Shown here piece after piece: positions 17,698 to 26,151 of a DNA stretch of 64,000 nt. The DNA comes from PALSA-693 sp963834725 (GTDB lineage: Bacteria > Actinomycetota > Acidimicrobiia > Acidimicrobiales > Palsa-688). The stretch lies in assembly GCA_963834725.1 (NCBI GenBank), contig CAWICN010000001.1, positions 4,030,001-4,094,000 of the forward strand. Reading direction: 5' to 3'. The translations under genes and the position numbers were made by a program. Position 1 is the first letter of the stretch, and each line of letters begins with the position of its first letter. A model generated the notes under the pieces. It saw nothing but the letters and a program-made list of their open reading frames with translations. It made no database searches and was not told the origin of the DNA.

Positions 17698-18607
17698 GAG
17701 GGCAGCGTCGCGCCGATACGGTGGTGGCATCCAGGTACATCTCATCGATGGGACCTACGAGCTGTTCCGGCACTTCTTCGCGGTCCCCTCACACATCAAC
17801 GACGACGGCCGGGAGGTGGCCGCCGTCCGGGGCGTTCTGTCGTCAGTGCTCGGGCTGCTGACGGACGGGGCCACCCACGTCGGCGTGGCCACCGATCATG
17901 TCATCGAGTCGTTCCGCAACGACATGTGGCCGGGGTACAAGACCAGCGCCGGCGTGGACCCGTCGCTCCTGGGTCAGTTCGACCTGCTCGAGATCGCCCT
18001 GTATGCCATGGGGGTGACGGTGTGGCCCATGGTGGCGCTGGAAGCCGACGATGCCCTGGCCTCGGCGGCTGCGGTCGCGGCTGCCGATCCCGCCGTGGAC
18101 CAGGTGGTGATCTGTACGCCCGACAAGGACCTGGGCCAGTGCGTGGTGGGCACCCGGGTCGTGCAGATGGACCGGCGCAAGGGTCTCGTGGTGGATGAGG
18201 CCGGGGTGCGAGCCAAGTTCGGGGTCGGCCCCGCCTCGATTCCCGACTATCTGGCCCTCGTCGGCGACAGCGCGGACGGCTATCCCGGGCTCTCCGGATG
18301 GGGCGCCAAGACCACTGCCGCAGTGCTGGCCCGCTACGAGCATCTGGAAGCGATACCCGACGAGCCCGGCCAGTGGGACGTACCCATCCGAGGTGTCGCC
18401 GGTCTGGCCGTCACCCTGGCTGCTCAAAGGGATCTGGCCATGTTGTTCCGGGACCTGGCGACCCTGCGCACCTCCCCGCCAGCGATGGACAACGTCGAAG
18501 TCCTGCGCTGGACCGGCCCGCGAGATGAGTTCGTCCAGCTGTGCGCCGACATCCTGGACGCCCGCAATCTGGCTGAACGAGCGCAGCGGGCGGGGACGGC
18601 CCGCTAG
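17696..18607 (+). CDS. 5'-3' exonuclease / flap-endonuclease-like protein
   Basis: 303 residues from the ATG at 17696. The family-like part starts a few residues later with QVHLIDGTYELFRHFFA. It has the acidic PIN-like active site (LIDGTYE, LEADDALASAAAVAA, ICTPDKDLGQCV, VQMDRRKG) and the DNA-binding helix-hairpin-helix ALVGDSADGYPGLSGWGAKTTAAVLARY. It is the stand-alone exonuclease domain without a polymerase. The likely role is removal of RNA primers or flaps. The CATG at 17695-17698 provides the start codons of both this gene and the divergent SDR gene, so there is no room for conventional leaders on either transcript. Confidence 0.88.
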   Translation: MRAASRRYGGGIQVHLIDGTYELFRHFFAVPSHINDDGREVAAVRGVLSSVLGLLTDGATHVGVATDHVIESFRNDMWPGYKTSAGVDPSLLGQFDLLEIALYAMGVTVWPMVALEADDALASAAAVAAADPAVDQVVICTPDKDLGQCVVGTRVVQMDRRKGLVVDEAGVRAKFGVGPASIPDYLALVGDSADGYPGLSGWGAKTTAAVLARYEHLEAIPDEPGQWDVPIRGVAGLAVTLAAQRDLAMLFRDLATLRTSPPAMDNVEVLRWTGPRDEFVQLCADILDARNLAERAQRAGTAR

Positions 18608-18672
18608 GCCGGTGCCGGCGCCGGCGGGGCTGCCGGTGCCGGCGCGGGTGCCTGGCCCGAGGAGTAGCCCCG

Positions 18673-18718
18673 ATTGTGGGCGATACTATATCATATTTGA
18701 TATACTTCTGACCACAAT
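18673..18718. terminator. AT-rich nested dyad between convergent genes (putative bidirectional terminator)
   Basis: An outer inverted repeat ATTGTGG (18673-18679) / CCACAAT (18712-18718) encloses an inner perfect one, TATATCA-TATT-TGATATA (18687-18704). The stretch is far more AT-rich than its surroundings and lies between the convergent exonuclease and aat genes, so a transcription end signal is the simplest reading. A protein-binding operator is the alternative. It resembles, in outer arms and base composition, the elements at 27350 and 40716. Confidence 0.45.
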
Positions 18719-18762
18719 AGTGCGAGAGTCGGATGGCGGGGCCAAGTCGCCCGCCTGGCCCG

Positions 18763-19599
18763 TCAGTTGGTGCTCCCACCGCCGAACACGCCCGGCTGCG
18801 GGAGCTCCAGCGCCCGGGCCAGCAGTTGGTGGTAGCGGCTTCGACTCACCTCGACCGCTCCCAGCGACACCAGATGGGGGGTAGCCCACTGGACGTCGAG
18901 GAGCCGCCCACCCTCAGGAGATCCCTCCGGCCCCCCACCCGGGGCCGATCGCAACAGGGACACCAGTCCGATCAGCGCCACCTTCGACGCGTCGGTCTGG
19001 CGGTGAAACATCGACTCGCCGGCGAACAACCCCCCGATCGCCACCCCGTAGAGGCCGCCGGCCAGCTGCCCTCGCTCGTCCCACGCCTCGACGCTGTGGA
19101 CCCATCCGAGCTCGTGCAGCCGTCGATAGGCGCGGATCATGTCCCGATCGATCCATGCGCCGGGCCGCCGTCGGTCAGCGCACGCCCCGATGACCTCATC
19201 GAACGCGGTGTTGACCCGGATCTCGAAGCGGCCGCATGACTTGCGCAAGGATCGGCTGACCCGTAGCCCTCCCTCCGGCCCCATGGGCAGGATGGCCCGA
19301 GGGTCGGGAGACCACCAGGCGACGACTCGCCGTCGAGCCGGCATGGGGAAAAGACCGGCCCGATAGGCCGCCAGCACCGTGCCGGGCTCCAGATCGGCGC
19401 CGATCCCCACCACCTCACTGCCGGCGGCCGCCTCAGCCTGCATGACCGGGTCGTTCGGGAAGATCCACCGGCTCGGTGGCGGCTCGAGCGTCCTGCCGGT
19501 CCTGCCGACCCGGCCGATCGTACCGAGCCGCCCGGTCGCCGAGCCGGTGCCGGTCGTCCACCCAGGGGTATCCGCCGCCCCTGGCGTCCGGCCGCTCAT
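18763..19599 (-). CDS. aat: Leucyl/phenylalanyl-tRNA--protein transferase
   Basis: 278 residues from the ATG at 19599. The first ~45 residues are an unconserved Gly/Thr-rich extension; the family core starts at RWIFPNDPVMQAEAAAGSEVVGIGADLEPGTVLAAYRAGLFPM. Further signatures are WWSPDPRAILP, SLRKSCGRFEIRVNTAFDEVI, WIDRDMIRAYRRLHELGWVHSVEAW, GGLYGVAIGGLFAGESMFH and LLDVQWATPHLVSLGA. The enzyme puts Leu or Phe on N-terminal Arg/Lys as a degradation tag (N-end rule). A longer upstream reading is open but not family-like. Confidence 0.95.
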   Translation of the reverse strand: MSGRTPGAADTPGWTTGTGSATGRLGTIGRVGRTGRTLEPPPSRWIFPNDPVMQAEAAAGSEVVGIGADLEPGTVLAAYRAGLFPMPARRRVVAWWSPDPRAILPMGPEGGLRVSRSLRKSCGRFEIRVNTAFDEVIGACADRRRPGAWIDRDMIRAYRRLHELGWVHSVEAWDERGQLAGGLYGVAIGGLFAGESMFHRQTDASKVALIGLVSLLRSAPGGGPEGSPEGGRLLDVQWATPHLVSLGAVEVSRSRYHQLLARALELPQPGVFGGGSTN

Positions 19600-19817
19600 G
19601 CGGGTAGTTTGCCGCGCCCGCACACCTCCGCGGTGCCGGCGCCAGGGGCGGCCCACGCCCGCGGGACCATTCTGTCGCGCCGGCATACGCTCCGCCGCCG
19701 GCGCCCGGGGCCGCCCACGCCCGCGGTGCCGTCCCGCGGCGCGCCGGCCCCTTCCTCCGCCGGACGCTGCCGCCGCCGCGGTGGCATCCATCGCACTCCG
19801 GATAGCGTGGATGCGCC

Positions 19818-21374
19818 ATGCCAGAGCACTCCATGAACGAACGCCTGGAAGAGCTTGCCGACCGCAAGGAGGCAGCTCTCCACGCCGGCTCACCGCACGC
19901 CGTCGAGCGTCAACACGCCAGAGGCAAGATGACCGCCCGGGAACGGATCGACTACCTCCTGGACGAGGGCTCCTTTCAGGAACTCGACATGCTCGCCCGC
20001 ACGCGGGCGCCCGGCCTCGACGACGACAAGCGGCCGTACACCGACGGCGTCATCATCGGGTTCGGGGAGGTCGACGGCCGTCGGGTGTGCATCTTCAGCC
20101 AGGACTTCACGGTCAACGGCGGATCGCTCGGTGAGGTCTTCGGCGAGAAGGTCCACAAGATCATGGACCTCGGCACGTCCCTCGGGATCCCCATCATCGG
20201 CATCAACGACGGTGGCGGAGCGCGTGTCCAGGAAGGCGTGGTCGGTCTTCACTACTTCGGGGGAATTTTCAAGCGGAACGTGGATGCCTCCGGCGTCGTG
20301 CCACAGATCAGCGTGATCCTCGGCTCCTGCGCCGGCGGGGCTGTCTACAGCCCGGCGATGACCGACTTCATCTTCATGGTGCGCGAAACGTCGCAGATGT
20401 TCATCACCGGGCCGGACGTGGTCAAGACGGTCACGGGCGAGGAGGTGACGCTCGAACAGCTCGGCGGGGCCGTTACCCACGCCACCAAGTCCGGCGTTGC
20501 CGCCTTCGTCACCGCTGACGAGAAGAGCTGCCTGGACGATGTCCGCTACCTGCTCAGCCTGCTGCCCTCCAACAACATGGAGGAGCCGCCCCACGTCGAC
20601 ACCGGCGACGACCCGGACCGCCTCATCCCCGAGGTTGGACAACTGATCCCGCCCAGTCCCAACCAGCCCTATGACATGAAAAAGGTGATCGCGGCCGTCG
20701 TCGACGACGGCGAGTTCTTCGAGTACCACGCTCTCTGGGCCATGAACCTGGTCTGCGGGTACGGCCGCATCAACGGTCACGTCGTGGGTATCGTCGGCAA
20801 TCAGCCGCAGGTCCTCGCCGGGGTGCTCGACATCCAGAGTTCCGAAAAAGGGGCCCGCTTCGTGCGCACCTGCGACTCTTTCAACATCCCCCTCGTCACC
20901 TTCGTCGACGTCCCGGGCTTCATGCCGGGCACCGACCAGGAGTACGGCGGCATCATCCGCCACGGCGCCAAGCTGCTGTACGCCTACTGCGAGTCGACCG
21001 TCCCCCGCATCCAGATCATTACCCGCAAGGCCTACGGGGGTGCCTACGTGGTCATGAACTCCAAGTCCATCGGCGCCGACCTGGCCTTCGCCTGGCCCTC
21101 GAGCGAGCTGGCGGTCATGGGCCCCCAGGGCGCGGTCGATATCGTCTACCGGCGGGAGTTGGCCACCTCGCCCGACCCCTCCACCCGGCGGACTCAGTTG
21201 GTCGATGAGTACACCGAGCGTTTCGCCAACCCCTACCTGGCGGCCGAGCGGGGCTATGTCGACGACGTCATCGATCCCGCCGAGACCCGCCGCGTACTAT
21301 CCCGAAGCCTGGAACTGCTGCGGTCCAAGCGAGAGGACCTCCCGAAGCGCAAGCACGGCAACGTTCCCCTGTGA
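19818..21374 (+). CDS. Acyl-CoA (propionyl-CoA) carboxylase, carboxyltransferase beta subunit
   Basis: 518 residues, typical length. It starts MPEHSMNERLEELADRKEAAL; the second ATG (MNERLEEL) is also possible. The crotonase-fold halves carry the two oxyanion-hole glycine pairs: GGGARVQEGV with SCAGGAVYSPAMTDF in the N-half, and KAYGGAYVVMNSK with WPSSELAVMGPQGAVDIVYRREL in the C-half. It closely resembles PccB/AccD5, which transfers carboxyl from biotin to propionyl-CoA (or acetyl-CoA). The small subunit gene follows 61 bp downstream. The biotinylated alpha subunit is not in the window. The 220 bp upstream are low-complexity with GCCCACGCCCGCGG repeats. Confidence 0.95.
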   Translation: MPEHSMNERLEELADRKEAALHAGSPHAVERQHARGKMTARERIDYLLDEGSFQELDMLARTRAPGLDDDKRPYTDGVIIGFGEVDGRRVCIFSQDFTVNGGSLGEVFGEKVHKIMDLGTSLGIPIIGINDGGGARVQEGVVGLHYFGGIFKRNVDASGVVPQISVILGSCAGGAVYSPAMTDFIFMVRETSQMFITGPDVVKTVTGEEVTLEQLGGAVTHATKSGVAAFVTADEKSCLDDVRYLLSLLPSNNMEEPPHVDTGDDPDRLIPEVGQLIPPSPNQPYDMKKVIAAVVDDGEFFEYHALWAMNLVCGYGRINGHVVGIVGNQPQVLAGVLDIQSSEKGARFVRTCDSFNIPLVTFVDVPGFMPGTDQEYGGIIRHGAKLLYAYCESTVPRIQIITRKAYGGAYVVMNSKSIGADLAFAWPSSELAVMGPQGAVDIVYRRELATSPDPSTRRTQLVDEYTERFANPYLAAERGYVDDVIDPAETRRVLSRSLELLRSKREDLPKRKHGNVPL

Positions 21375-21435
21375 GCGACCTGGTGGAGCGAGCCAATGTG
21401 ACAGGTTGGGGCAAGATCCCCAGGATGGTGCCCCA

Positions 21436-21627
21436 ATGACCCGCCGCGACCCGAGCCCCGAGGAACTGGCCGCGATCATCGCGGCCGTCGAACTGGTCTG
21501 GCCTCGCCCGGTCATCGCCTTTCCGCCCCGGCCGCCCGGTCCCGATCCGTGGCGCTTCTCGGGCCGCTGGTGGGGCCGTCCGGAGCCCGTCCGCCGCGAG
21601 CGTCCCTGGCTCGCTCCGCCCTCGTAG
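21436..21627 (+). CDS. Acyl-CoA carboxylase epsilon-type small subunit
   Basis: A 63-residue protein from the ATG at 21436. It starts MTRRDPSPEELAAIIAAVEL, the short helix typical of AccE/PccE epsilon subunits, and continues with an Arg/Pro/Trp-rich tail (DPWRFSGRWWGRPEP), also usual for them. Such subunits are found only in actinobacterial-type acyl-CoA carboxylases, directly behind the beta-subunit gene as here, where they stabilise the complex. A GGGGCAAGATCCCC hairpin lies just upstream. The assignment rests on length, motif and position. Confidence 0.75.
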   Translation: MTRRDPSPEELAAIIAAVELVWPRPVIAFPPRPPGPDPWRFSGRWWGRPEPVRRERPWLAPPS

Positions 21628-21643
21628 TTTTCGGTGAAAGGTC

Positions 21644-21874
21644 GTGCCATTCGAGGTCACGACCGTCGCCCACGACGAAGCGGTGGCGTTCGACGGACCG
21701 GTCGCCATTCGCTATGAGGGCCTTCCACCGGACCGCGAGCGGCGTGCCGGCGAAGTCACCGTCCGCACCCTGGCTCGCCCGGTGATGTCCGGATCCGGTG
21801 CGCTCGGTGACAGCGGATTAACCCCGCGTCGGCAGCCCGGCTCCGCGAAGTGGTGGTTCGCCGCCCGGTCCTGA
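21644..21874 (+). CDS. Hypothetical protein, 76 residues
   Basis: An open frame from a GTG at 21644, 16 bp behind the epsilon subunit gene. The product (MPFEVTTVAHDEAVAFDGPV...) has no recognised domain and no membrane segment. Codon third positions look GC-biased like neighbouring genes, and spacing fits the carboxylase operon, but the C-terminal half is Gly/Ser/Arg-rich and might be chance. It could instead be part of a longer frameshifted gene together with the frame at 21945-22205. Confidence 0.35.
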   Translation: MPFEVTTVAHDEAVAFDGPVAIRYEGLPPDRERRAGEVTVRTLARPVMSGSGALGDSGLTPRRQPGSAKWWFAARS

Positions 21875-21944
21875 TCGGTTATTCGGTCCGCCACACCCAC
21901 CGCAACAAGCTCCGCCGCCGGGCCGCCACCGGCGACTCCCGTGG

Positions 21945-22205
21945 GTGGAAATGGCCTGCGTCAAAGACTTCCCGGGTAGCCGGGTCGAGTACGGGGTCTT
22001 CGAAGGCGGGAGGGTGCATCACCGCATCACCGGGCCCCCGGCAGCAGTCGAATGGAGCGAACGATGCCTCGCCCTCTACGCCGGCCTCTACCCCCAGATA
22101 CGGGTGGGGCAGCCCGGGCAGACCACTTTCCGATCCCGCTACGCGAACCAGGCACCTGAGGGGTTTGTAGTCGGGTATGGAACCCGACGACCTGCCGCTT
22201 CATGA
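21945..22205 (+). CDS. Hypothetical protein, 86 residues
   Basis: An open frame from a GTG at 21945 (the next ATG is two codons later). It includes DFPGSRVEYGVFEGGRVHHRITG and SERCLALYAGLYPQIRVGQ. No family is recognised. It overlaps the start of the next gene by 29 bp, which weakens it. The stretch 21628-22176 therefore contains two weak frames and no confident gene. Confidence 0.3.
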   Translation: MEMACVKDFPGSRVEYGVFEGGRVHHRITGPPAAVEWSERCLALYAGLYPQIRVGQPGQTTFRSRYANQAPEGFVVGYGTRRPAAS

Positions 22206-23295
22206 CTTGCTCAGGGTTGGCGAGAACGGCGAGCCCGGCCCGGACCCCCTGCGGGCGATCGTGGCTCGCGCCGGGCGCCGCCGATGGCGGGCCGCTGCGG
22301 GCCTCATGGCCATGGCGCTGGTGGTGGGCGGCGTCCTTGGCTACGCCTTCTCCAACCACTCTTCGCCAGCTGCCGAGACCACGACCGCGTCAGGTCCGGC
22401 CACGTCCGGCTCGGGATCCGGGAGCTCGGCGGCCTCCGGTGCGCCAGCGGCCGGCCCGGGCGCTCTCTTCCGGGTGGGGGCGAGCGGTCCCCTGACCCGG
22501 CTCTTCACCCGGACGACCGGTGGTGGGATCACGCTGCGGGTCTTCCGAACCGAAGCGGTGACCCCCGGGGCCCTGCCCGCCGCCTGCATGATCAGAGTGC
22601 CCCAAGTCCAGGTCGATGTATCGACGGCCGCCATGGTCGGCATCACCCTCGGCTCGGCCCCGGCGACGCACTCTCAGCCGGTAACCGCCTCCGAGAGCGA
22701 GTTGGTCGGCCAGGCCGAAGGTGCCCCTGCGGCAGTGGTCATGGTTGCCACCGGGCCGACCGTGACGCAGACCCGGGTGTCGTTCCAGGGTGGTGGGACG
22801 GACACGATGGCCCCCGTGGGCGGATGGGCCGTACTCGCCGGTTCGTTGCCGGCCAATCTCAACTCGGGAGCGGCCATCGGCACCCTCACCGCCATGGACG
22901 CGGCGGGCCGCCTGGTGAGCTCCTCGCCGCTCACCCTCGAGTCGTTTGAGCCGTTGGGCGCGCTCGGGGCGAACTGCGTCTCTACCCTTCCGTGCCTGAA
23001 GGCCGGCGCGGGTAACGGAGCGGGACGATCGGCGGGGCCGCCGCTCACTACCTGCGCTTTAGCTCCTTGCGGCCGCGTTCTTCCCGGTTCGGTACCGCCG
23101 GTCATCACTGTTCCGATCAGGGCGCCGGCGCCCCGGACTGGTGGTGTCTTGCCCTGCGCAACCGGCGGGTCCGGGGCGTCCGGCGGAGGGTCAGCCGGTG
23201 CGTCATCGGGTGCGTCCGGGAACGCGTCATCGGGTGCGTCCGGCAGCGCGTCATCCGGGGCCGGCTCGGCAGGGAACCAGTCAGCCGCCGGGTGA
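22177..23295 (+). CDS. Single-pass membrane protein upstream of an ECF sigma factor
   Basis: 372 residues. A short acidic cytoplasmic N-terminus (MEPDDLPLHDLLRVGENGEPGPDPLRAIVARAGRRRWR) is followed by one transmembrane helix (AAGLMAMALVVGGVLGYAF, about residues 40-58), a Thr/Ser/Gly linker, and an extracytoplasmic domain of about 200 residues. It ends in a Gly/Ser/Ala tail made of SGASGNASSGASGSASSGAG-like repeats. The topology and position (64 bp before a sigma factor gene, same strand) resemble an anti-sigma factor or a sigma-controlled envelope sensor. No zinc-binding anti-sigma HxxxCxxC motif is present, so the role is inference. Confidence 0.75.
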   Translation: MEPDDLPLHDLLRVGENGEPGPDPLRAIVARAGRRRWRAAAGLMAMALVVGGVLGYAFSNHSSPAAETTTASGPATSGSGSGSSAASGAPAAGPGALFRVGASGPLTRLFTRTTGGGITLRVFRTEAVTPGALPAACMIRVPQVQVDVSTAAMVGITLGSAPATHSQPVTASESELVGQAEGAPAAVVMVATGPTVTQTRVSFQGGGTDTMAPVGGWAVLAGSLPANLNSGAAIGTLTAMDAAGRLVSSSPLTLESFEPLGALGANCVSTLPCLKAGAGNGAGRSAGPPLTTCALAPCGRVLPGSVPPVITVPIRAPAPRTGGVLPCATGGSGASGGGSAGASSGASGNASSGASGSASSGAGSAGNQSAAG

Positions 23296-23358
23296 CGTCT
23301 TATCGGCAGTGCAACCATTCAGACGGTGCGGGTTTACGCGTCAAGTTCCGCAAGCGAT

Positions 23359-23838
23359 ATGGCCGAGGGCATCCTGATCAGCACCGACTTCGTCGTGTGC
23401 TATCAAACCCACTACCCCCGCCTCCTGCGAGCGCTCCAGCTGAGCGGGGCGGACCGGGCCACGGCCGAGGATTTAGCCCAGGAGGCGTTCGGCCGGGCCT
23501 TTGCCCGCTGGCGGCAGGTGTGCCGCGGTCCCAACCCGCCCGGCTATGTGTACACCACCGCCTTCCGCCTGTGGCAACGACGCCAGCGTCGCAAGGCTCC
23601 GCCCATCAACCCTCCAACGCCATCGACCACAGAGGCAACAGCCGTGACCACCGTCGCCATCGAGAAGGCCCTGGCCGTCATGCCGCCTCGCCGGCGGGCG
23701 TGCGCGGTCATGTGCCTGGTGGTCGGCTTGCCCGTGCACGAGGCCGCGGCGGCGCTGGGCGTGGCGGACGGCACGGTGCGAAAGCACCTCGAGGAGGCGC
23801 GCCGGGACCTCCGCGTCGCCTGCTACCCGTCGTCTTAG
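23359..23838 (+). CDS. ECF-type RNA polymerase sigma factor (SigE/SigM-like family)
   Basis: 159 residues from the ATG at 23359 (MAEGILISTDFVVCYQTHYPRLLRAL); a GTG at 23326 would add eleven residues. Region 2 is DRATAEDLAQEAFGRAFARWRQV with NPPGYVYTTAFRLWQRRQRR. Region 4 is MPPRRRACAVMCLVVGLPVHEAAAALGVADGTVRKHLEEARRDL, with its HTH at AAAALGVADGTVRKHLEEAR. The two regions are joined by a Pro/Thr linker. It converges on the mutase gene with only 26 bp between. The upstream membrane protein is the best candidate for its control. Confidence 0.9.
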   Translation: MAEGILISTDFVVCYQTHYPRLLRALQLSGADRATAEDLAQEAFGRAFARWRQVCRGPNPPGYVYTTAFRLWQRRQRRKAPPINPPTPSTTEATAVTTVAIEKALAVMPPRRRACAVMCLVVGLPVHEAAAALGVADGTVRKHLEEARRDLRVACYPSS

Positions 23839-23864
23839 GCAGCTCTCTTCCCCGTTAGGACAGG

Positions 23865-26027
23865 TCAGCGCTGTTCGGGCCTCTTCGACCGGACCGCCAG
23901 GCCGGCGAGGTCGGCCAGGTCGGCGACGATGCGGCCGAGCTCGAAGTCTTTCGGCGTATACACGCCGGCGACGCCCGCTGTCCGCAGCCGGGCCGCGTCC
24001 TCGGGGGGGATGATGCCGCCCACCACCACAGGGACTTGTACCTGCTCGCGCTCCAGGCTGGCCAGCATGTCGGCCACCAGGTCGAGGTGGCTGCCCGACA
24101 GTATTGAGAGGCCGATCAGGTCCACGTCCTCGTCCCGTGCGACGGCGGCGATCTGGGCGGGCGTCTGGCGGATCCCCTGGTAGATCACCTCGAAGCCGGC
24201 ATCGCGGGCGGCCAGGGCGATCTGCTCGGCCCCGTTGCTGTGGCCGTCCAGACCGGGCTTGGCGACCAGCAGCCGGGGCGGCCCGCCGTGGTCGGCGACG
24301 AGCCGGCCGACCCGCTCCCGGGCCGCGGCCAGCTCCGACCGCATGCCGGCGGACGAACGGCCGTGGACTCCGGTCGGCGCCCGGTATTCGCCCCAGATCT
24401 CGCGGAGGGCGCCGGCCCACTCACCGGTGGTGCCGCCCGCATGGGCCAGGGCAATGGAGGCCGGGATCAGGTTGGCCGCCGGGTCAACGGAGGTGGCCGC
24501 CCGCCGAAGCTCGTCCAGCGCCCGTCGGACGGCTACCGCGTCCCGCCCCGCCCGCCACCGGCGGACGTCGTCGATCAGGTTGGCTTCCACTTCGGGGTCG
24601 ACGCGGAGCACGGCCTCGTCGTGGTCGAGCGGTGAGGGCTCGGATGTCGTGAAACGATTGACGCCCACTACCGGCAGCTCGTTCGACTCGATGCGATGCG
24701 TTCGGACCGATTGGCTAGCCACCAGCCGGACCTTCATCTCGTCGATGGCTTCGAACGCCCCGCCGAGGCCGAGGATCTCCTCCAGTTCGGCCTCGGCGGC
24801 CGCGACCAGTTCGGCCGTGCGGGCCTCCACCACGTGGGAGCCTTCGAGGATGTCCGGGTACTCCAGCAGATCCGTCTCGTAGGCGAGGATTTGCTGGATG
24901 CGCAGCGACCATTGCTGATCCCAGGGATGGGGCAGGCCGAGGGCCTCGTTCCACGCCGGCAGCTGGAGGGCCCGGGCGCGTGAGGCTCGCGACAGAGTGA
25001 CCCCGAGGGCCTCGAGAACGATGCGCGGCACGTTATTTTCGGGCTGCTGCTCGGTGAGACCGAGCGAGTTGACCTGTACGCCGTAGCGGAACCGCCGGAG
25101 CTTCGGGTCGTCGACCCCCCAGCGGGCGGCGCAGATCCGATCCCACATAGCCGTGAAGGCTCGCATTTTGCACGCCTCCTCGACGAAACGGATGCCGGCG
25201 TTGCAGAAAAATGAGATCCGCCCGACCACGGCCGGCAGCTCCGCTTCGGTCAACTGCCCGGAGTCCCTGACCGCGTCGACGACACTGATGGCGGTCGCCA
25301 GGGCGAAGGCCAGCTCCTGCACCGGGGTCGCGCCCGCCTCCTGCAGGTGGTAGCTGCACACGTTGATCGGGTTCCATTTGGGGACGTGGCGAACGGTCCA
25401 CGCCACCGTGTCCACCGTTAGCCGGCGGCTGGGCCCGGGCGGGAAGATGTAGGTGCCGCGGGACAGGTACTCCTTGACGATGTCGTTTTGCACGGTCCCG
25501 GCCAGTTGGCGGCGTTCGACGCCAGTGATGTCGGCCCGGGCGACGTAGAGGGCGAGCAACCAGGCCGCGGTGGCGTTGATGGTCATCGAGGTGTTCATCT
25601 GGCCGAGAGGAATGCCGTCCATGAGCTCCGCCATGTGCCCCAGGTGGGCTACCGGTACCCCCACCTTCCCGACCTCGCCTCTCGCCTCGGGGGCGTCGGG
25701 GTCGTACCCGGTCTGGGTGGGCAGGTCGAAGGCCACCGACAGTCCTGTCTGCCCTTTGGCCAGGTTGGCCCGGTACAGCTGACTGGAGGCCCGGGCCGTC
25801 GAGTGGCCGGAATAGGTCCGCATCACCCAGGGCTGATCCGGTTCGGACAGCCGGGCGGACGCGGGCGCGGGGGGCGGGCTTGCCGGCGCCGCGGCCGGAT
25901 CCTGGGGCGCGGTCGGCGCCGGGGCCGAATCCGCGGTTGCCGGGGCCGGGGCCGGATCCGCGGTTGCCGGGGCCGGGGCCGGATCCGCGGTTGCCGGGGC
26001 CGGGGTCTTCCGCTCGAGCGAGGCCAT
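23865..26027 (-). CDS. Coenzyme B12-dependent acyl-CoA mutase, MeaA/ethylmalonyl-CoA mutase type
   Basis: 720 residues from the ATG at 26027, which is preceded by GGAGAATGGGAG. A low-complexity start contains three ATADPAPAP-type nonapeptides. The catalytic barrel opens PWVMRTYSGHSTARASSQLYR and includes FDLPTQTGYDPDAPEARGEVGKVG, GQMNTSMTINATAAWLL, VQNDIVKEYLSRGTYIFPP and NPINVCSYHLQEAGATPVQE. The C-terminal cobalamin domain has the lower-axial histidine motif DGHSNG (in KPGLDGHSNGAEQIALAA), then GIRQTPAQIAAV, LSILSGSH and VVVGGIIPPEDA. The fused one-chain form and opening motif match MeaA proteins (ethylmalonyl-CoA to methylsuccinyl-CoA) better than classical methylmalonyl-CoA mutase. A methylmalonyl- or isobutyryl-CoA mutase activity remains possible. 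Confidence 0.9.
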   Translation of the reverse strand: MASLERKTPAPATADPAPAPATADPAPAPATADSAPAPTAPQDPAAAPASPPPAPASARLSEPDQPWVMRTYSGHSTARASSQLYRANLAKGQTGLSVAFDLPTQTGYDPDAPEARGEVGKVGVPVAHLGHMAELMDGIPLGQMNTSMTINATAAWLLALYVARADITGVERRQLAGTVQNDIVKEYLSRGTYIFPPGPSRRLTVDTVAWTVRHVPKWNPINVCSYHLQEAGATPVQELAFALATAISVVDAVRDSGQLTEAELPAVVGRISFFCNAGIRFVEEACKMRAFTAMWDRICAARWGVDDPKLRRFRYGVQVNSLGLTEQQPENNVPRIVLEALGVTLSRASRARALQLPAWNEALGLPHPWDQQWSLRIQQILAYETDLLEYPDILEGSHVVEARTAELVAAAEAELEEILGLGGAFEAIDEMKVRLVASQSVRTHRIESNELPVVGVNRFTTSEPSPLDHDEAVLRVDPEVEANLIDDVRRWRAGRDAVAVRRALDELRRAATSVDPAANLIPASIALAHAGGTTGEWAGALREIWGEYRAPTGVHGRSSAGMRSELAAARERVGRLVADHGGPPRLLVAKPGLDGHSNGAEQIALAARDAGFEVIYQGIRQTPAQIAAVARDEDVDLIGLSILSGSHLDLVADMLASLEREQVQVPVVVGGIIPPEDAARLRTAGVAGVYTPKDFELGRIVADLADLAGLAVRSKRPEQR
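25918..26007 (-). repeat. 27-bp tandem repeat in the 5' end of the mutase gene
   Basis: Two perfect 27-bp units (25939-25965 and 25966-25992, beginning GCCGGGGCCGGGGCCGGATC) are flanked by partial copies on both sides. They encode ATADPAPAP nonapeptides in the variable N-terminal extension of the B12 mutase. The unit is a multiple of three. Confidence 0.9.
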
Positions 26028-26151
26028 CTCCCATTCTCCCACCGAAGTCGCCGACGCCCAGCGGCTGCCGGACCGCTACCATACGAGGACAGCGGAAACG
26101 CGGAGAAGGGGGCTCCCGCCCCTAGGGCTGTTGCGGCGGGTGTGCCAGGCT

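Noticed and set aside
18673..18718. Chromosome dimer resolution (dif-like) site
   Set aside because: AT-rich and partly palindromic, but the 11-6-11 Xer arm pattern does not fit, and two similar elements elsewhere argue against a unique site.
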